Shown: positions 1 to 8,279 of the stretch, one piece after another
How the letters are laid out: each line of letters starts with the position of its first letter
Numbering within the stretch: position 1 is the stretch's first letter
Assembly: GCF_002343915.1 (NCBI RefSeq)
Contig: NZ_NETK01000001.1
Location: 558,001 to 622,000 of the forward strand
DNA: 64,000 bases
Reading direction: 5' to 3'
DNA from: Nannocystis exedens
GTDB lineage: Bacteria > Myxococcota_A > Polyangia > Nannocystales > Nannocystaceae
Made by a program: the position numbers and the translations under genes
The notes under the pieces: generated by a model
Seen by the model: only the letters and a program-made list of their open reading frames with translations
What the model was told of the DNA's origin: nothing
The model's database searches: none

Positions 1-74
1 CAACGGCCAGCCCTCGCAAGTCGACCGTCTGCCGGTTTTTTGGCGGTCCGGCGCCCGGCGAGTAGCGTCGCTCC

Positions 75-2735
75 ATGATCGGACCCCCGGAGCCTGGCGT
101 GCGCACCAGCTCGCGCCGAACCTCGCCTGCCGGGCCGCGGGCCGGCTGCTCGTGCGAGCTCCTGCTCTCGCTGTGCGCCGCCGAGTCCGTCCAGGGCGTC
201 CTGGCCGCGCACGGGCTCGACGTCGCCCGCCTGCGCGCCCTCGTCGACGAGCTGCACGCCGAGGTCGAGACCGAGCCCGCCGACTGGCGTCTGCGGATCA
301 CCCAGCGCGGCGGCCGCGCGGCCGACCCCGACCTCGATCTCCTGCTCGCCCTCGTCCGCTCCGCCGACTCGCACGCCTACCAGCTGCTCGAGCGGGCCGG
401 CGCCGCCTGCGGCGCCCTGCGCAAGCTCCTGATCGACCGCCTGCGCGCGCTCGAGGCGGCCGCGCTCAACGGGACAGGTCCCGTGCGCCATGTCTCATCG
501 GCCATGGCCGGAGAGACAGCCACACCGCGCCGCCCGGTCGTGCAGCGCATGTCGACCGCCCGCGGCGAGCGCCCGCTGCGCCGCTCGCTCGCCGACGGCC
601 GGCCCACCGAGCCGGCCGTCCGTACCCCGAACGCCCGCGCCGACGACGCCCCGCGGCCGACCCGCGGCGGCGCTCGCCCCTGGCCCGAAGACCAGCCGCG
701 GGTCCGCCTCGAGCCCGCCCGCCCGACCGACGTCCGCACCTGGCCCGAAGACCACCCCGCCCGGCTGCGCCTCGACGCCGCCCGCCCCGCCGGCGACGAC
801 GCCCGCGCCCGCCCGGCCGACCGCACCTGGCCCGAAGACCAGCCCGCCCGCGCCCGCACCTGGCCCGAAGACCAGCCCGCCCGCGCTCGCACCTGGCCCG
901 AAGACCAGCCCGACGCCCGCGGCGCCCTTCGGCCGACGCGCGAGCAGCCGCGCCTGCTGGCGCGCCCGGAGCCGCGGCCCGGGCGCGCCGCGGCCCTGTC
1001 CCCGCGGACAGGTACGAGCCCGCAGGCCGCCACCGCCGTCGAACCCGAGCCGCGCCCGGCTCCGGCCCCGCAGCCCGAGGCTCGCAATCACCGCCTGGTC
1101 CCGATCGATCCGTCCGCCCTGCCGCCGCTGCACGGCCGCGAGGGCGAGCTGGCGCGCCTGGCCGACGCCGTCCTGCGCCGCTCCCCGCGCCCGCCGCTGC
1201 TCGTCGGCCCGGCCGGCAGCGGCCGCACGCTGGTCGCCAAGCACCTGGCCGGCCTGCTGCACCAGCCGGTCTTCTACCTGTCCGCGACCCGCTACGAGGA
1301 CGAGGACGGCCTGCGCGCCGACCTCGCCGCCGTCGCCAAGCAGGGCGGCGTCGCCATCCTCGACGACCTCGATCGCCTCGGCGGCGACGGCCCGCCGGCG
1401 CTGCTCGGCGCCCTCGCCAAGGCCTGGTCTTCGGGACAGCCGCCGATCGTCGCCGTCGCCTCGCCCGAGGGTCAGGCCCGCCTCGGCGCCTGGGCGCCCG
1501 GCCTGACCGCCGCGCTCGACCTCGTCACCCTCGCCCCGCTCGAGGGCGACGACCTGCGCGCCGCCGTGGCCGCCGGCGCGCCCGCGGTGCTGGCCCAGCA
1601 CGGCCTGTCTCTCGGGTCAGGCAGCCGCCTGGCCGAGCTCGTGCGCCTGGCCGACCGCTTCCTCGCCGGCCTGGCCCAGCCCGGCCGCAGCCTCGACCTG
1701 CTCGACCTCGCCTGCGCCCGCACCGCCCGCGAGGGCCGCGGCGCCGTCCAGCGCGACACCTGGATCGACATCGTCTGCGAGCGCAGCGGCGTCCCGCGCG
1801 AGCGCCTCGAGGGCCAGGGCCACCAGGACATGCTCGAGCTCGAGGCCGAGCTCGCGCGCAAGGTCGTCGGCCACGAGCACGCGCTGTCGGCCATCTCCCA
1901 GCTGATCCGCAGGAACCGCGCCGGCTTCGGCTCGCAGCGGCCGATCGCCACCGTCCTCCTGCTCGGCCCCAGCGGCGTCGGCAAGACCGAGATCGCCAAG
2001 GCCCTGTGCGGGGCCCTGTTCGACCGCCCCGACGCGTTCGTCCGCCTCGACATGAGCGAGTACGCCGAGGCCCACGCGGTCGCGCGGATCGTCGGCGCCC
2101 CGCCCGGCTACGTCGGCCACGAGCAGGGCGGCGCGCTGACCGACCCGCTGCTCAAGCAGCCGCACTGCGTCGTCCTGCTCGACGAGATCGAGAAGGCCCA
2201 CCGCGACGTCCACCAGCTGCTGCTGCAGGTGTTCGACGAGGGCCGGCTGACCGACGGCCGCGGCCGCACGATCGACTTCCGCCACGCCGCGATCGTCATG
2301 ACCTCGAACCTCGGCGCCACCTGCCTCGACGCCACCGGCGACGCCCGCCTCGACGAGGCCCGCGTGCTCGAGGCCGCCCGCGCCGCCTTCCCGGTCGAGC
2401 TGTGGAACCGCATCGAGGCCCCGCTGGTGCTCCACCCGCTCGGCGAGGCCCAGCTGGCCCGGATCTGCGCCCGCCTGGTCCGCGCCTCGTCCGACCGCCT
2501 GCTGCGCGAGCGCGGCATCCGCTACCGCCTCACCGACGCCGCCACTTGCCACGTCGTCGGCCTGTGCGGAAAAGACATGTCCCTTGGGGCACGTCCCTTG
2601 CGACATGTCCTTACGCGCAGCGTCGAGGCGCTGCTCGCCGACGCGATCCTGCGCGGCCAGATCCGCGCCGGCATGCAGGTCGAGGTCGATCTCGACCACG
2701 CCGGCGCGCTGGTGCTGCTGGCCTCGCGCGGCTGA
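75..2735 (+). CDS. ClpA/ClpB-like two-domain AAA+ ATPase
   Basis: Cytosolic AAA+ unfoldase-type protein of 886 residues. Residues about 25-130 resemble a Clp N domain. Residues about 140-345 are an Arg/Pro/Ala-rich linker with five copies of a TWPEDQP motif. NBD1 has a Walker A of form GPAGSGRT near residue 378, with Arg where the catalytic Lys is expected, and a weak Walker B (AILDDLD). NBD2 is canonical: GPSGVGKTE near 631, LLDEIEKA near 699, sensor TSNLG, and the C-terminal GARPLR motif near 838. It is related to ClpA/ClpB/ClpC and to the ATPases of type VI secretion, but no ClpS, ClpP or T6SS gene is visible nearby, so its partner is unknown. ATG start; GTG at 99 is an alternative. Units of the dispersed palindromic repeat lie inside the gene. 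Confidence 0.85.
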   Translation: MIGPPEPGVRTSSRRTSPAGPRAGCSCELLLSLCAAESVQGVLAAHGLDVARLRALVDELHAEVETEPADWRLRITQRGGRAADPDLDLLLALVRSADSHAYQLLERAGAACGALRKLLIDRLRALEAAALNGTGPVRHVSSAMAGETATPRRPVVQRMSTARGERPLRRSLADGRPTEPAVRTPNARADDAPRPTRGGARPWPEDQPRVRLEPARPTDVRTWPEDHPARLRLDAARPAGDDARARPADRTWPEDQPARARTWPEDQPARARTWPEDQPDARGALRPTREQPRLLARPEPRPGRAAALSPRTGTSPQAATAVEPEPRPAPAPQPEARNHRLVPIDPSALPPLHGREGELARLADAVLRRSPRPPLLVGPAGSGRTLVAKHLAGLLHQPVFYLSATRYEDEDGLRADLAAVAKQGGVAILDDLDRLGGDGPPALLGALAKAWSSGQPPIVAVASPEGQARLGAWAPGLTAALDLVTLAPLEGDDLRAAVAAGAPAVLAQHGLSLGSGSRLAELVRLADRFLAGLAQPGRSLDLLDLACARTAREGRGAVQRDTWIDIVCERSGVPRERLEGQGHQDMLELEAELARKVVGHEHALSAISQLIRRNRAGFGSQRPIATVLLLGPSGVGKTEIAKALCGALFDRPDAFVRLDMSEYAEAHAVARIVGAPPGYVGHEQGGALTDPLLKQPHCVVLLDEIEKAHRDVHQLLLQVFDEGRLTDGRGRTIDFRHAAIVMTSNLGATCLDATGDARLDEARVLEAARAAFPVELWNRIEAPLVLHPLGEAQLARICARLVRASSDRLLRERGIRYRLTDAATCHVVGLCGKDMSLGARPLRHVLTRSVEALLADAILRGQIRAGMQVEVDLDHAGALVLLASRG
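475..520. repeat. Palindromic 14-bp repeat array inside the AAA+ gene
   Basis: Tetramers CAGG, CATG, CATG and CAGC start at 475, 489, 503 and 517, exactly 14 bp apart, with TCC/GCC after and GGC/AGA before them. The array lies in the linker of the AAA+ gene and is read through in frame. Confidence 0.8.
679..909. repeat. Five dispersed repeat units encoding TWPEDQ
   Basis: Five copies of an 18-bp unit, CCTG-N10-CAGC (the second ends CACC), start at 679, 739, 826, 859 and 892. All are in the same reading frame and give a TWPEDQ or TWPEDH peptide. The inner sequence GCCCGAAGAC can form a stem with a GAA-type loop. They belong to the family found in arrays elsewhere in the window. Confidence 0.8.
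2576..2621. repeat. Palindromic array across the GARPLR motif codons
   Basis: Tetramers CATG, CACG, CATG and CAGC start at 2576, 2590, 2604 and 2618 (14-bp period). The array encodes the conserved C-terminal GARPLR motif of the AAA+ protein. It uses codons such as CTT, TTG, GCA and CGA that are uncommon in the surrounding GC-rich sequence. Confidence 0.75.
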
Positions 2736-2821
2736 GCGCGCCGGCCGGGCCCCGCGGCGCCGGCGAGCGAGCGCCCGCGGACCTCGTCGGCGCCCCGGGG
2801 CGCGTGCTACCGTGCGGCGCG

Positions 2822-3199
2822 GTGTCGTCCGCGCTGATCATCGAGGCCGACCCGCGGCTGGCGATCCGGCTGGCGACCATCCTCGCCGCCCGCTCGCTGC
2901 CGGCGGCCGTGCTCGCCGACCCCGAGCGGGCCGTCGCGCGCGTGCGGGCCGAGCCGCCGGCGCTGGTGCTGCTGCGCGTCGAGCTGCCGGGCACCTCCGG
3001 CTTCGCGGTGTGCAACCGCCTGCGACGCGACGACGACACCCGCGCGATCCCCCTGATTCTCTACGCCAGCGACGTCGCGCCCGAAGTGTTCGATGGTCAC
3101 AGCAAGCTGCGGACCCGCGCCAGCGCCTACTTGCACGTGCCCTTCGACCCCGCCCGCGTCCTGGCCGCCGTGGCCGCCTGCCTGCCTGCGAGCGCGTGA
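2822..3199 (+). CDS. Stand-alone FrzS-type pseudo-receiver protein
   Basis: A 125-residue single-domain response-regulator fold starting at GTG 2822 (V-S-S-A-L-I-I-E-A-D). The acidic pair at the end of beta-1 is partly kept (EAD), but the phospho-acceptor Asp at the end of beta-3 is Arg (VLLRVELPG) and the conserved Lys at the end of beta-5 is Val (YLHVPFD). It is therefore unlikely to be phosphorylated. It closely resembles the receiver of the next gene, so the two look like a tandem duplication. The family resemblance is to the pseudo-receiver of the gliding-motility protein FrzS. Its role here is inferred as protein-protein signalling. Confidence 0.75.
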   Translation: MSSALIIEADPRLAIRLATILAARSLPAAVLADPERAVARVRAEPPALVLLRVELPGTSGFAVCNRLRRDDDTRAIPLILYASDVAPEVFDGHSKLRTRASAYLHVPFDPARVLAAVAACLPASA

Positions 3200-3355
3200 A
3201 GCGGCCGCGCGGCGCTCGCGGTGACCGCGCGACGAGGCCGCGGAAAGCGTCCGCCGCGGATCCCGCGACGCCCCGTAGAACATTGTTATGCGGGCCGCCA
3301 GCGACCGGCCCGTCGCCCCTGGTGGAAGCGAGCAAGGCCGGATATTTTGGCCCAC

Positions 3356-5117
3356 GTGCACTCAGCGCTGATCATCGACGCGGACGGCAAGACCCCGGCA
3401 ACCCTCAAGAACATCCTGGCCCCCTACGGCTTCGAGTTCACGATCACGGAGAACGGGCCCGAGGCTGTCAACGTCGCGCGTCAGGCCGCGCCGGACATCA
3501 TCTTTTTGCGCGCCGAGCTGCCGCTGACCTCCGGCTTCTCGGTGTGCAACCGCCTGCGGCGCCACGAGGACACCAAGCGGATCCCGCTCATCATGTACTC
3601 CTCGAACGTCAGCGAGGACGTGTTCGAGCAGCACCGCAACCTCAAGACCCACGCCGACGACTACCTGCGCCTGCCGCTCGACGAGGGCCGCCTGGTCGCC
3701 GCCATCCGCCCCGTCCTGCCGATCGGCGAGGCCAAGGCCGCCCCGGGCGGCGAGGCGGCCCCCAGCGCCGGCGGGGCGGGCCCCGGCGGCCAAGCCGGCC
3801 CGCTCGGGCCGGTCGAAAGAGCGCCTCGAGATCGAGCTGCGCGACGCGCCCGCGCGCGCCGGCGACAACCGCCAGGCCTTCGAGCAGGAGTTCGCCGACG
3901 GCTTCAACGCCCTCCAGGACGAGCCCTCCTCGGCCATCCCGCGCGAGGGCTCCGGCGCCGTGCCGCCGCCCGACGGGGAGATGTCCGACGCCTCCATGGC
4001 CGTCGGCGGCTTCAAGGCCCAGCGCGAGGTCTTGCAGCTGAAGAGCCAGCTCAACGCGCGCAGCCGCGAGATCCTCACGCTCAAGGACGAGCTCGAGTCG
4101 CGCGAGCGCACCATCGTCGACGCCAAGAAGCTCCAGCGCGAGCTGCAGGCCCAGATCAGCGAGCTCGAGAACCAGGTCCTCGCCGCCCAGGAGCAGATCC
4201 TGTCGTCGCGCGAGAACATCGAGGCCGCGGTGCGCGACAAGCAGACCGCGCTCAAGCGCGAGGAGGGCGTCAAGACCCGCCTCGAGGTCCTGCAGAAGAA
4301 GCTCAAGGAGACCGAGACCGAGTTCGCCGCTTTCCGCGCCCAGACCGCGCAGGACCGCGACAAGTCCGCCATCGCCCTCGCCGAGGTTCAGCAGCGCCTC
4401 GAGATACAGGCCGGCGTGATCACCGAGCTCGAGAGCGAGCGCGACCGGCTCACCGCCCAGCTCATCGAGTCGAACGGCCAGGTCTCGAGCCTCGTCGACG
4501 GCTTCGAGGGCGCGCGCAAGAGCGTCGCCGGCCTCGAGTCGCAGCTCGAGCACCACCGCCAGGAGATGGAGCGCGCCCTCGCCGACGCCGAGACCGAGCG
4601 GGTCGCCGCGCTCGAGTCGCTCGCGCGCCAGCACCAGGCCGAGCTCGACGAGCGCGAGCAGGACCACCGCGCCGCCGTCGCCCAGCTGCAGAGCCAGCTC
4701 AACAGCCTGCGCGACCAGGCCCAGCAGGAGCGCGAGCGCATGTCGCAGGCGCTGATCGAGGCCGAGGAGAACGCCCGCCTGCAGGTCAGCCAGCTGACCC
4801 AGACGCTGGCCGCCACCGAGGAGGCTGCGCGGCGGGAGATCCAGCAGCTGCAACAGACGCTCGCGCAGGCCGAGGAGACCGCCCGCGGCGAGATCGCCTC
4901 GCTGCAGGCGGCGCTGGCCGAGACCCGGTCGCAGGCCGACGACGCCGCCGCCGACAACGCCCGCCGGATCGCCGGCCTCGAGCACCAGGTCGACGAGCTC
5001 GGCGCCCAGCTCGACCGCGCCGAGAGCCTGCTCGCCCGCCGCCGCGACGCCGCCCAGCGGGCCCAGCAGGCCCTCGCCGTCGGCCTCAAGTTGCTCGAGG
5101 ACGACGACCCGACATGA
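3356..5117 (+). CDS. FrzS-like pseudo-receiver plus long coiled coil (frameshifted)
   Basis: The receiver domain (residues 1-125, from GTG 3356) is followed by a linker and a coiled coil of about 380 residues rich in Glu, Gln, Ala and Leu. This is the architecture of Myxococcus FrzS, a polarity and motility protein. The acceptor Asp is Arg (IFLRAELP) and the beta-5 Lys is Leu. The receiver and the coiled coil lie in different frames. The protein reads on smoothly if one C is removed from a C5 run near 3759-3763, which gives about 586 residues (...EAAPAPAGRAP then KERLEIELRD). This may be a sequencing error or a real break. A short hairpin unit follows before hflX. Confidence 0.75.
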
Positions 5118-5151
5118 CCTGTTCTGAGGGCCATCTTCGAGGAACGACCGC

Positions 5152-6897
5152 TTGAGCGCCGACCGTCTCCACGGCGACACCGCCAACCTCAAGAGCAGCC
5201 AGTCGCGCGCGCTCCAACGCCTCGGCGAGCGCCGCGTGCCTGCCGATCGCGTCGTCTCGGCCGCGCTCGCCCGCGACCTGCTCGACCTCTCGCACCAGCT
5301 GAACCGCCAGCTCGGCCTCTTCATCGACCGCCGCGGCCAGGTCGAGGCCGTCATCCTCGGCGACGCGCACAGCCTCAGCCTGCCGGAGTTCGCCCGCGTC
5401 CGCGGCGCGCTCGGCCGCCTCCGCGGCATCCGCCTGATCGTCACCCACCTGGTGCCCGACCCGCTCTCGCGCGAAGAGCTGGCCGACCTCGCCAAGCTGC
5501 GCCTCGACCTCGTCGCCGCCGTCCACCGCGGCCCCGCCGGCATCCAGCTCGACCTCGCCAGCCTCACCCCGGCCCCGCCCGCTGCCGCCGAGGTGTTCAC
5601 GATCCGGACCTGGCCGCGCGTCCCGGTCTCGACGCTCAGCCCCGACCTCTCGACGCGACCGGACGAGCAGACCCCGCCGCCCCCCGGCGCGCCCGACCTC
5701 CCGATCGACTTTACCGGCTTCATCCGCGAGCTCGAGGCCCGGCTGGTCGCCGCTACCACCGACGCGCGGGCCGAGGCGCGCGGCACCAAGGCCACCGCGC
5801 TGGTGGTCCACGGCGGCGGCCCCGAGGTCCCGGCGCGGATCGCCGAGCTGCGCGAGCTGTGCCGCACCGCCGGCATCCAGCTCATGGACCTCGTGACCCA
5901 GCGGCGCCCGCAGCCCGACCCGCGGACCTTCTTCGGCCAGGGCAAGCTGCGCGAGGTCATCGTCCGCGCGCTCGAGCAGGACTGCGAGCTCCTGATCTGC
6001 GACCCCGACCTCACCCCGTCGCAGGCGCACGCGATCGCCGAGGAGACCGAGCTCAAGGTCATCGACCGCACCACCCTGATCCTCGACATCTTCGCCCAGC
6101 ACGCCCGCAGCGCCGACGGCAAGCTGCAGGTCGAGCTGGCCCAGCTGCGCTACATGCTGCCGCGCATGGTCGGCAAGGGCACCGCGATGTCGCGGCTGGC
6201 CGGCGGGATCGGCGGGCGCGGCCCCGGCGAGACCAAGCTCGAGATCGATCGCCGCCGCGCCAAGGAGCGGATTGGCGCCCTCACGCGCCGGCTCGACGAG
6301 CTGCGCCAGCGTCGCGACCAGCGCCGCGCGCTGCGCCGCAGCACCAACGTCCCGGTGGTCGCGATCGTCGGCTACACCAACGCCGGCAAGTCGAGCCTGC
6401 TCAACACCGTCACCCAGAGCGAGGTCCTGGCCGAGAACAAGCTGTTCGCCACCCTCGACCCCACGGTCCGGCGGATCCGCTTCCCCGAGGACCGCGAGGT
6501 CGTCCTGCTCGACACCGTCGGCTTCATCCGCGACCTCCCCCCCGCGCTGCTGCAGGCGTTCAGCGCCACCCTCGAGGAGGTCGCCGACGCCGACCTCCTG
6601 CTGCTCGTGGTCGACGCCAGCGACCCCGACCGCGACCAGCAGCGCGCCGCCGTCGAGGCGATCCTCGGCGACCTCGGCGCCGGCAAGGTCCCGCGCCTGC
6701 TCGTCTTCAACAAGTGCGACCTCCTCGAGCCCGAGGAGCTGGCGGTGCGCCGCGCCGAGGCCGGCCCCGACACCTTCTTCATCACCGCGCTCGACCGCCG
6801 CAGCACCTTCCCCTTGATGCAGGCGATCGAAAATCACCTGTGGGAGCGCGGCATGATCGAGCGGCCCCCCGCGCTCCCGGACGACGACGAGTCGTGA
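5152..6897 (+). CDS. hflX: GTPase HflX
   Basis: Ribosome-associated GTPase that splits stalled or inactive 70S ribosomes. The GTPase core shows G1 GYTNAGKSS (about residue 407), G3 DTVGFIRDLP and G4 NKCD. The HflX domain with its Gly-rich GGIGGRGPGETKLE linker and a coiled region precede it. At 581 residues it is longer than the usual 430 or so because of an N-terminal extension of about 190 residues. The TTG start at 5152 is preceded at good spacing by GAGGAA. It follows the FrzS-like gene by 34 bp. Confidence 0.95.
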   Translation: MSADRLHGDTANLKSSQSRALQRLGERRVPADRVVSAALARDLLDLSHQLNRQLGLFIDRRGQVEAVILGDAHSLSLPEFARVRGALGRLRGIRLIVTHLVPDPLSREELADLAKLRLDLVAAVHRGPAGIQLDLASLTPAPPAAAEVFTIRTWPRVPVSTLSPDLSTRPDEQTPPPPGAPDLPIDFTGFIRELEARLVAATTDARAEARGTKATALVVHGGGPEVPARIAELRELCRTAGIQLMDLVTQRRPQPDPRTFFGQGKLREVIVRALEQDCELLICDPDLTPSQAHAIAEETELKVIDRTTLILDIFAQHARSADGKLQVELAQLRYMLPRMVGKGTAMSRLAGGIGGRGPGETKLEIDRRRAKERIGALTRRLDELRQRRDQRRALRRSTNVPVVAIVGYTNAGKSSLLNTVTQSEVLAENKLFATLDPTVRRIRFPEDREVVLLDTVGFIRDLPPALLQAFSATLEEVADADLLLLVVDASDPDRDQQRAAVEAILGDLGAGKVPRLLVFNKCDLLEPEELAVRRAEAGPDTFFITALDRRSTFPLMQAIENHLWERGMIERPPALPDDDES

Positions 6898-7295
6898 CGC
6901 GCGCCCTGCACCGCGAGTCCTCCGGCGGCGAGCGCTCCCCGTTCGTCGCGTCGCTCGAGCCTCGCTGCGAGCGGAGCGTCGAGCCGACCCCGAAGCGCTT
7001 CCCGTTCGCGGCGTCGCGCGAGCCTCGCTGTGAGCGGAGCGCCGAGCCGACCCCGAAGCGCTTCCCGTTCGCGGCGTCGCGCGAACCTCGCTGCGAGCGG
7101 AGCCCCGAGCCGACGCCGAAGCGCTTCCCGTTCGCGGCGTCGCTCGAACCTCGCTGCGAGCGGAGCGCCGAGCCAGCGCCGAAGCGTTCGCCGTTCGCTG
7201 CATCCCGCCCGTCGTCTCGGCGCGCCGGGAATGTCGAAGCGCCGCGCGACGTACCCGCTCCAGCCGCAGCCCCGGTGGCCGCGCGGGTCGCCTGA
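6894..7295 (+). CDS. Possible repeat-encoded small protein after hflX
   Basis: A GTG at 6894 overlaps the hflX stop (GTGA) and opens a frame of 133 codons made mostly of a 21-residue Arg/Pro/Ser-rich repeat (PFAASREPRCERSAEPTPKR, varying). The coupling-type overlap favours translation. The composition, and the fact that a 63-bp repeat keeps any frame open, argue against it. I recognise no family. Confidence 0.25.
   Translation: MTRALHRESSGGERSPFVASLEPRCERSVEPTPKRFPFAASREPRCERSAEPTPKRFPFAASREPRCERSPEPTPKRFPFAASLEPRCERSAEPAPKRSPFAASRPSSRRAGNVEAPRDVPAPAAAPVAARVA
6930..7206. repeat. 63-bp tandem repeat, about 4.4 copies
   Basis: The core CGARCCTCGCTG recurs at 6956, 7019, 7082 and 7145, exactly 63 bp apart, with a few substitutions. 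The period is a multiple of three. It fills the space between hflX and uppP. It is not related to the 14-bp palindromic family. Confidence 0.9.
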
Positions 7296-7300
7296 TCGCC

Positions 7301-8200
7301 ATGTCCGCCCCTGACCTCAGCCTCGGCCTCGCCGCCCTCCTCGGCGCCCTCCAGGGCGTCGCCGAATTCCTGCCGATCTCCTCGTCCGGCCACCTCGCCC
7401 TGGCCGAGCGCGTCGCCGGCCTCGAAGCGGGCGCGGGCGGCCACTCCTTCAACATCGTCGTCCACGCCGGCACCCTGCTGGCCGTCCTGATCCATTACCG
7501 CGACGACCTGCTGGCGATCGCCCGCGGCGTCCTGCGCCCGGGACATGTTCCCAAGAGCATGCCCGATGCGACAGGCCTCAGCGGGCATGCTCGATCGGAC
7601 AGCCAGGGCCACGCCGTCTCCGGCAGCGCCCCGACCGACGCGCGGGCCCTGCTGTTCGCGCTCGTGCTCGGCACCTTGCCGCTGGCGGCCGCCCTGGCGC
7701 CGCCGGTCGAGGACCTCGTCATCGCCGCCGAGCACCACCCGAGGGCGATCGGCGTCTGCTTCCTCGTCACCGCGGCCATGCTCGGCTTCGCCGAGTGGCG
7801 CACGCGGCGGCAGCACCGGCCGCAGGAGGTGCCGCGGCCGCTGCAGGCGCTGCTGATCGGCCTCGCGCAGCTCCTCGCCATCCTGCCCGGCATCTCGCGC
7901 AGCGGCTCGACCATCGCCGCCGCCATGGCCCTCGGCCTCGGGCGCCTGCCCGCCGCCCGGTTCTCCTTCCTGCTGGCGATCCCCGCCATCCTCGGCGCCT
8001 CGCTCAAGGAGGCCATCGGCCTGATGAAGCACGGCCTCCCCGCCGCCGACCCGCTCGCCTTCCTCGTCGGCTTCCTCGTCAGCTTCGTCGTCGGCGTCGC
8101 CACCCTGCGCGTCCTGCTGGTCCTGCTCGTCCGCGTCGGCGTGCTGCCCTTCGTGCCCTACCTGGTCGTCCTCGGCCTGGCCGTCCTCGCCCTCGGCTAG
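7301..8200 (+). CDS. uppP: Undecaprenyl-diphosphatase UppP (BacA family)
   Basis: Inner-membrane phosphatase recycling undecaprenyl pyrophosphate for peptidoglycan and O-antigen synthesis. Both signature regions are intact: GVAEFLPISSSGHL near residues 20-33 and PGISRSGST near 195. About eight hydrophobic segments fit the family. Compared with the family pattern, residues about 80-104 are an additional hydrophilic loop encoded by an in-frame palindromic array (7544-7603) between two membrane segments. ATG start at 7301. It is convergent with queA. Confidence 0.93.
   Translation: MSAPDLSLGLAALLGALQGVAEFLPISSSGHLALAERVAGLEAGAGGHSFNIVVHAGTLLAVLIHYRDDLLAIARGVLRPGHVPKSMPDATGLSGHARSDSQGHAVSGSAPTDARALLFALVLGTLPLAAALAPPVEDLVIAAEHHPRAIGVCFLVTAAMLGFAEWRTRRQHRPQEVPRPLQALLIGLAQLLAILPGISRSGSTIAAAMALGLGRLPAARFSFLLAIPAILGASLKEAIGLMKHGLPAADPLAFLVGFLVSFVVGVATLRVLLVLLVRVGVLPFVPYLVVLGLAVLALG
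7544..7603. repeat. Palindromic 14-bp array inserted in uppP
   Basis: CATG, CATG, CAGG, CATG and CAGC start at 7544, 7558, 7572, 7586 and 7600, an exact 14-bp period over five tetramers. The array encodes a hydrophilic loop that keeps the uppP frame. Confidence 0.85.
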
Positions 8201-8218
8201 CGTCGAGAGCTGAAAGAA

Positions 8219-8277
8219 CATGGCCGGAAGGGCATGCGTCAAAGGACATGCCCTTCAACGCATGCCGTTCGGACAGG
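8219..8277. repeat. Palindromic array between convergent uppP and queA
   Basis: CATG starts at 8219, 8233, 8247 and 8261, each 14 bp apart, and CAGG follows at 8274 (13 bp). GGGCATG-N10-CATGCCC and CATGGCC-N4-GGGCATG are alternative 7-bp stems. It occupies nearly the whole 79-bp gap between the two stop codons. No T-tract follows. Confidence 0.9.
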
Positions 8278-8279
8278 CC

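Noticed and set aside
3642..6122. An 826-codon minus-strand frame opposite the FrzS-like and hflX genes
   Set aside because: Composition is the mirror of the coiled coil and of HflX; no domain, start signal or neighbour support.
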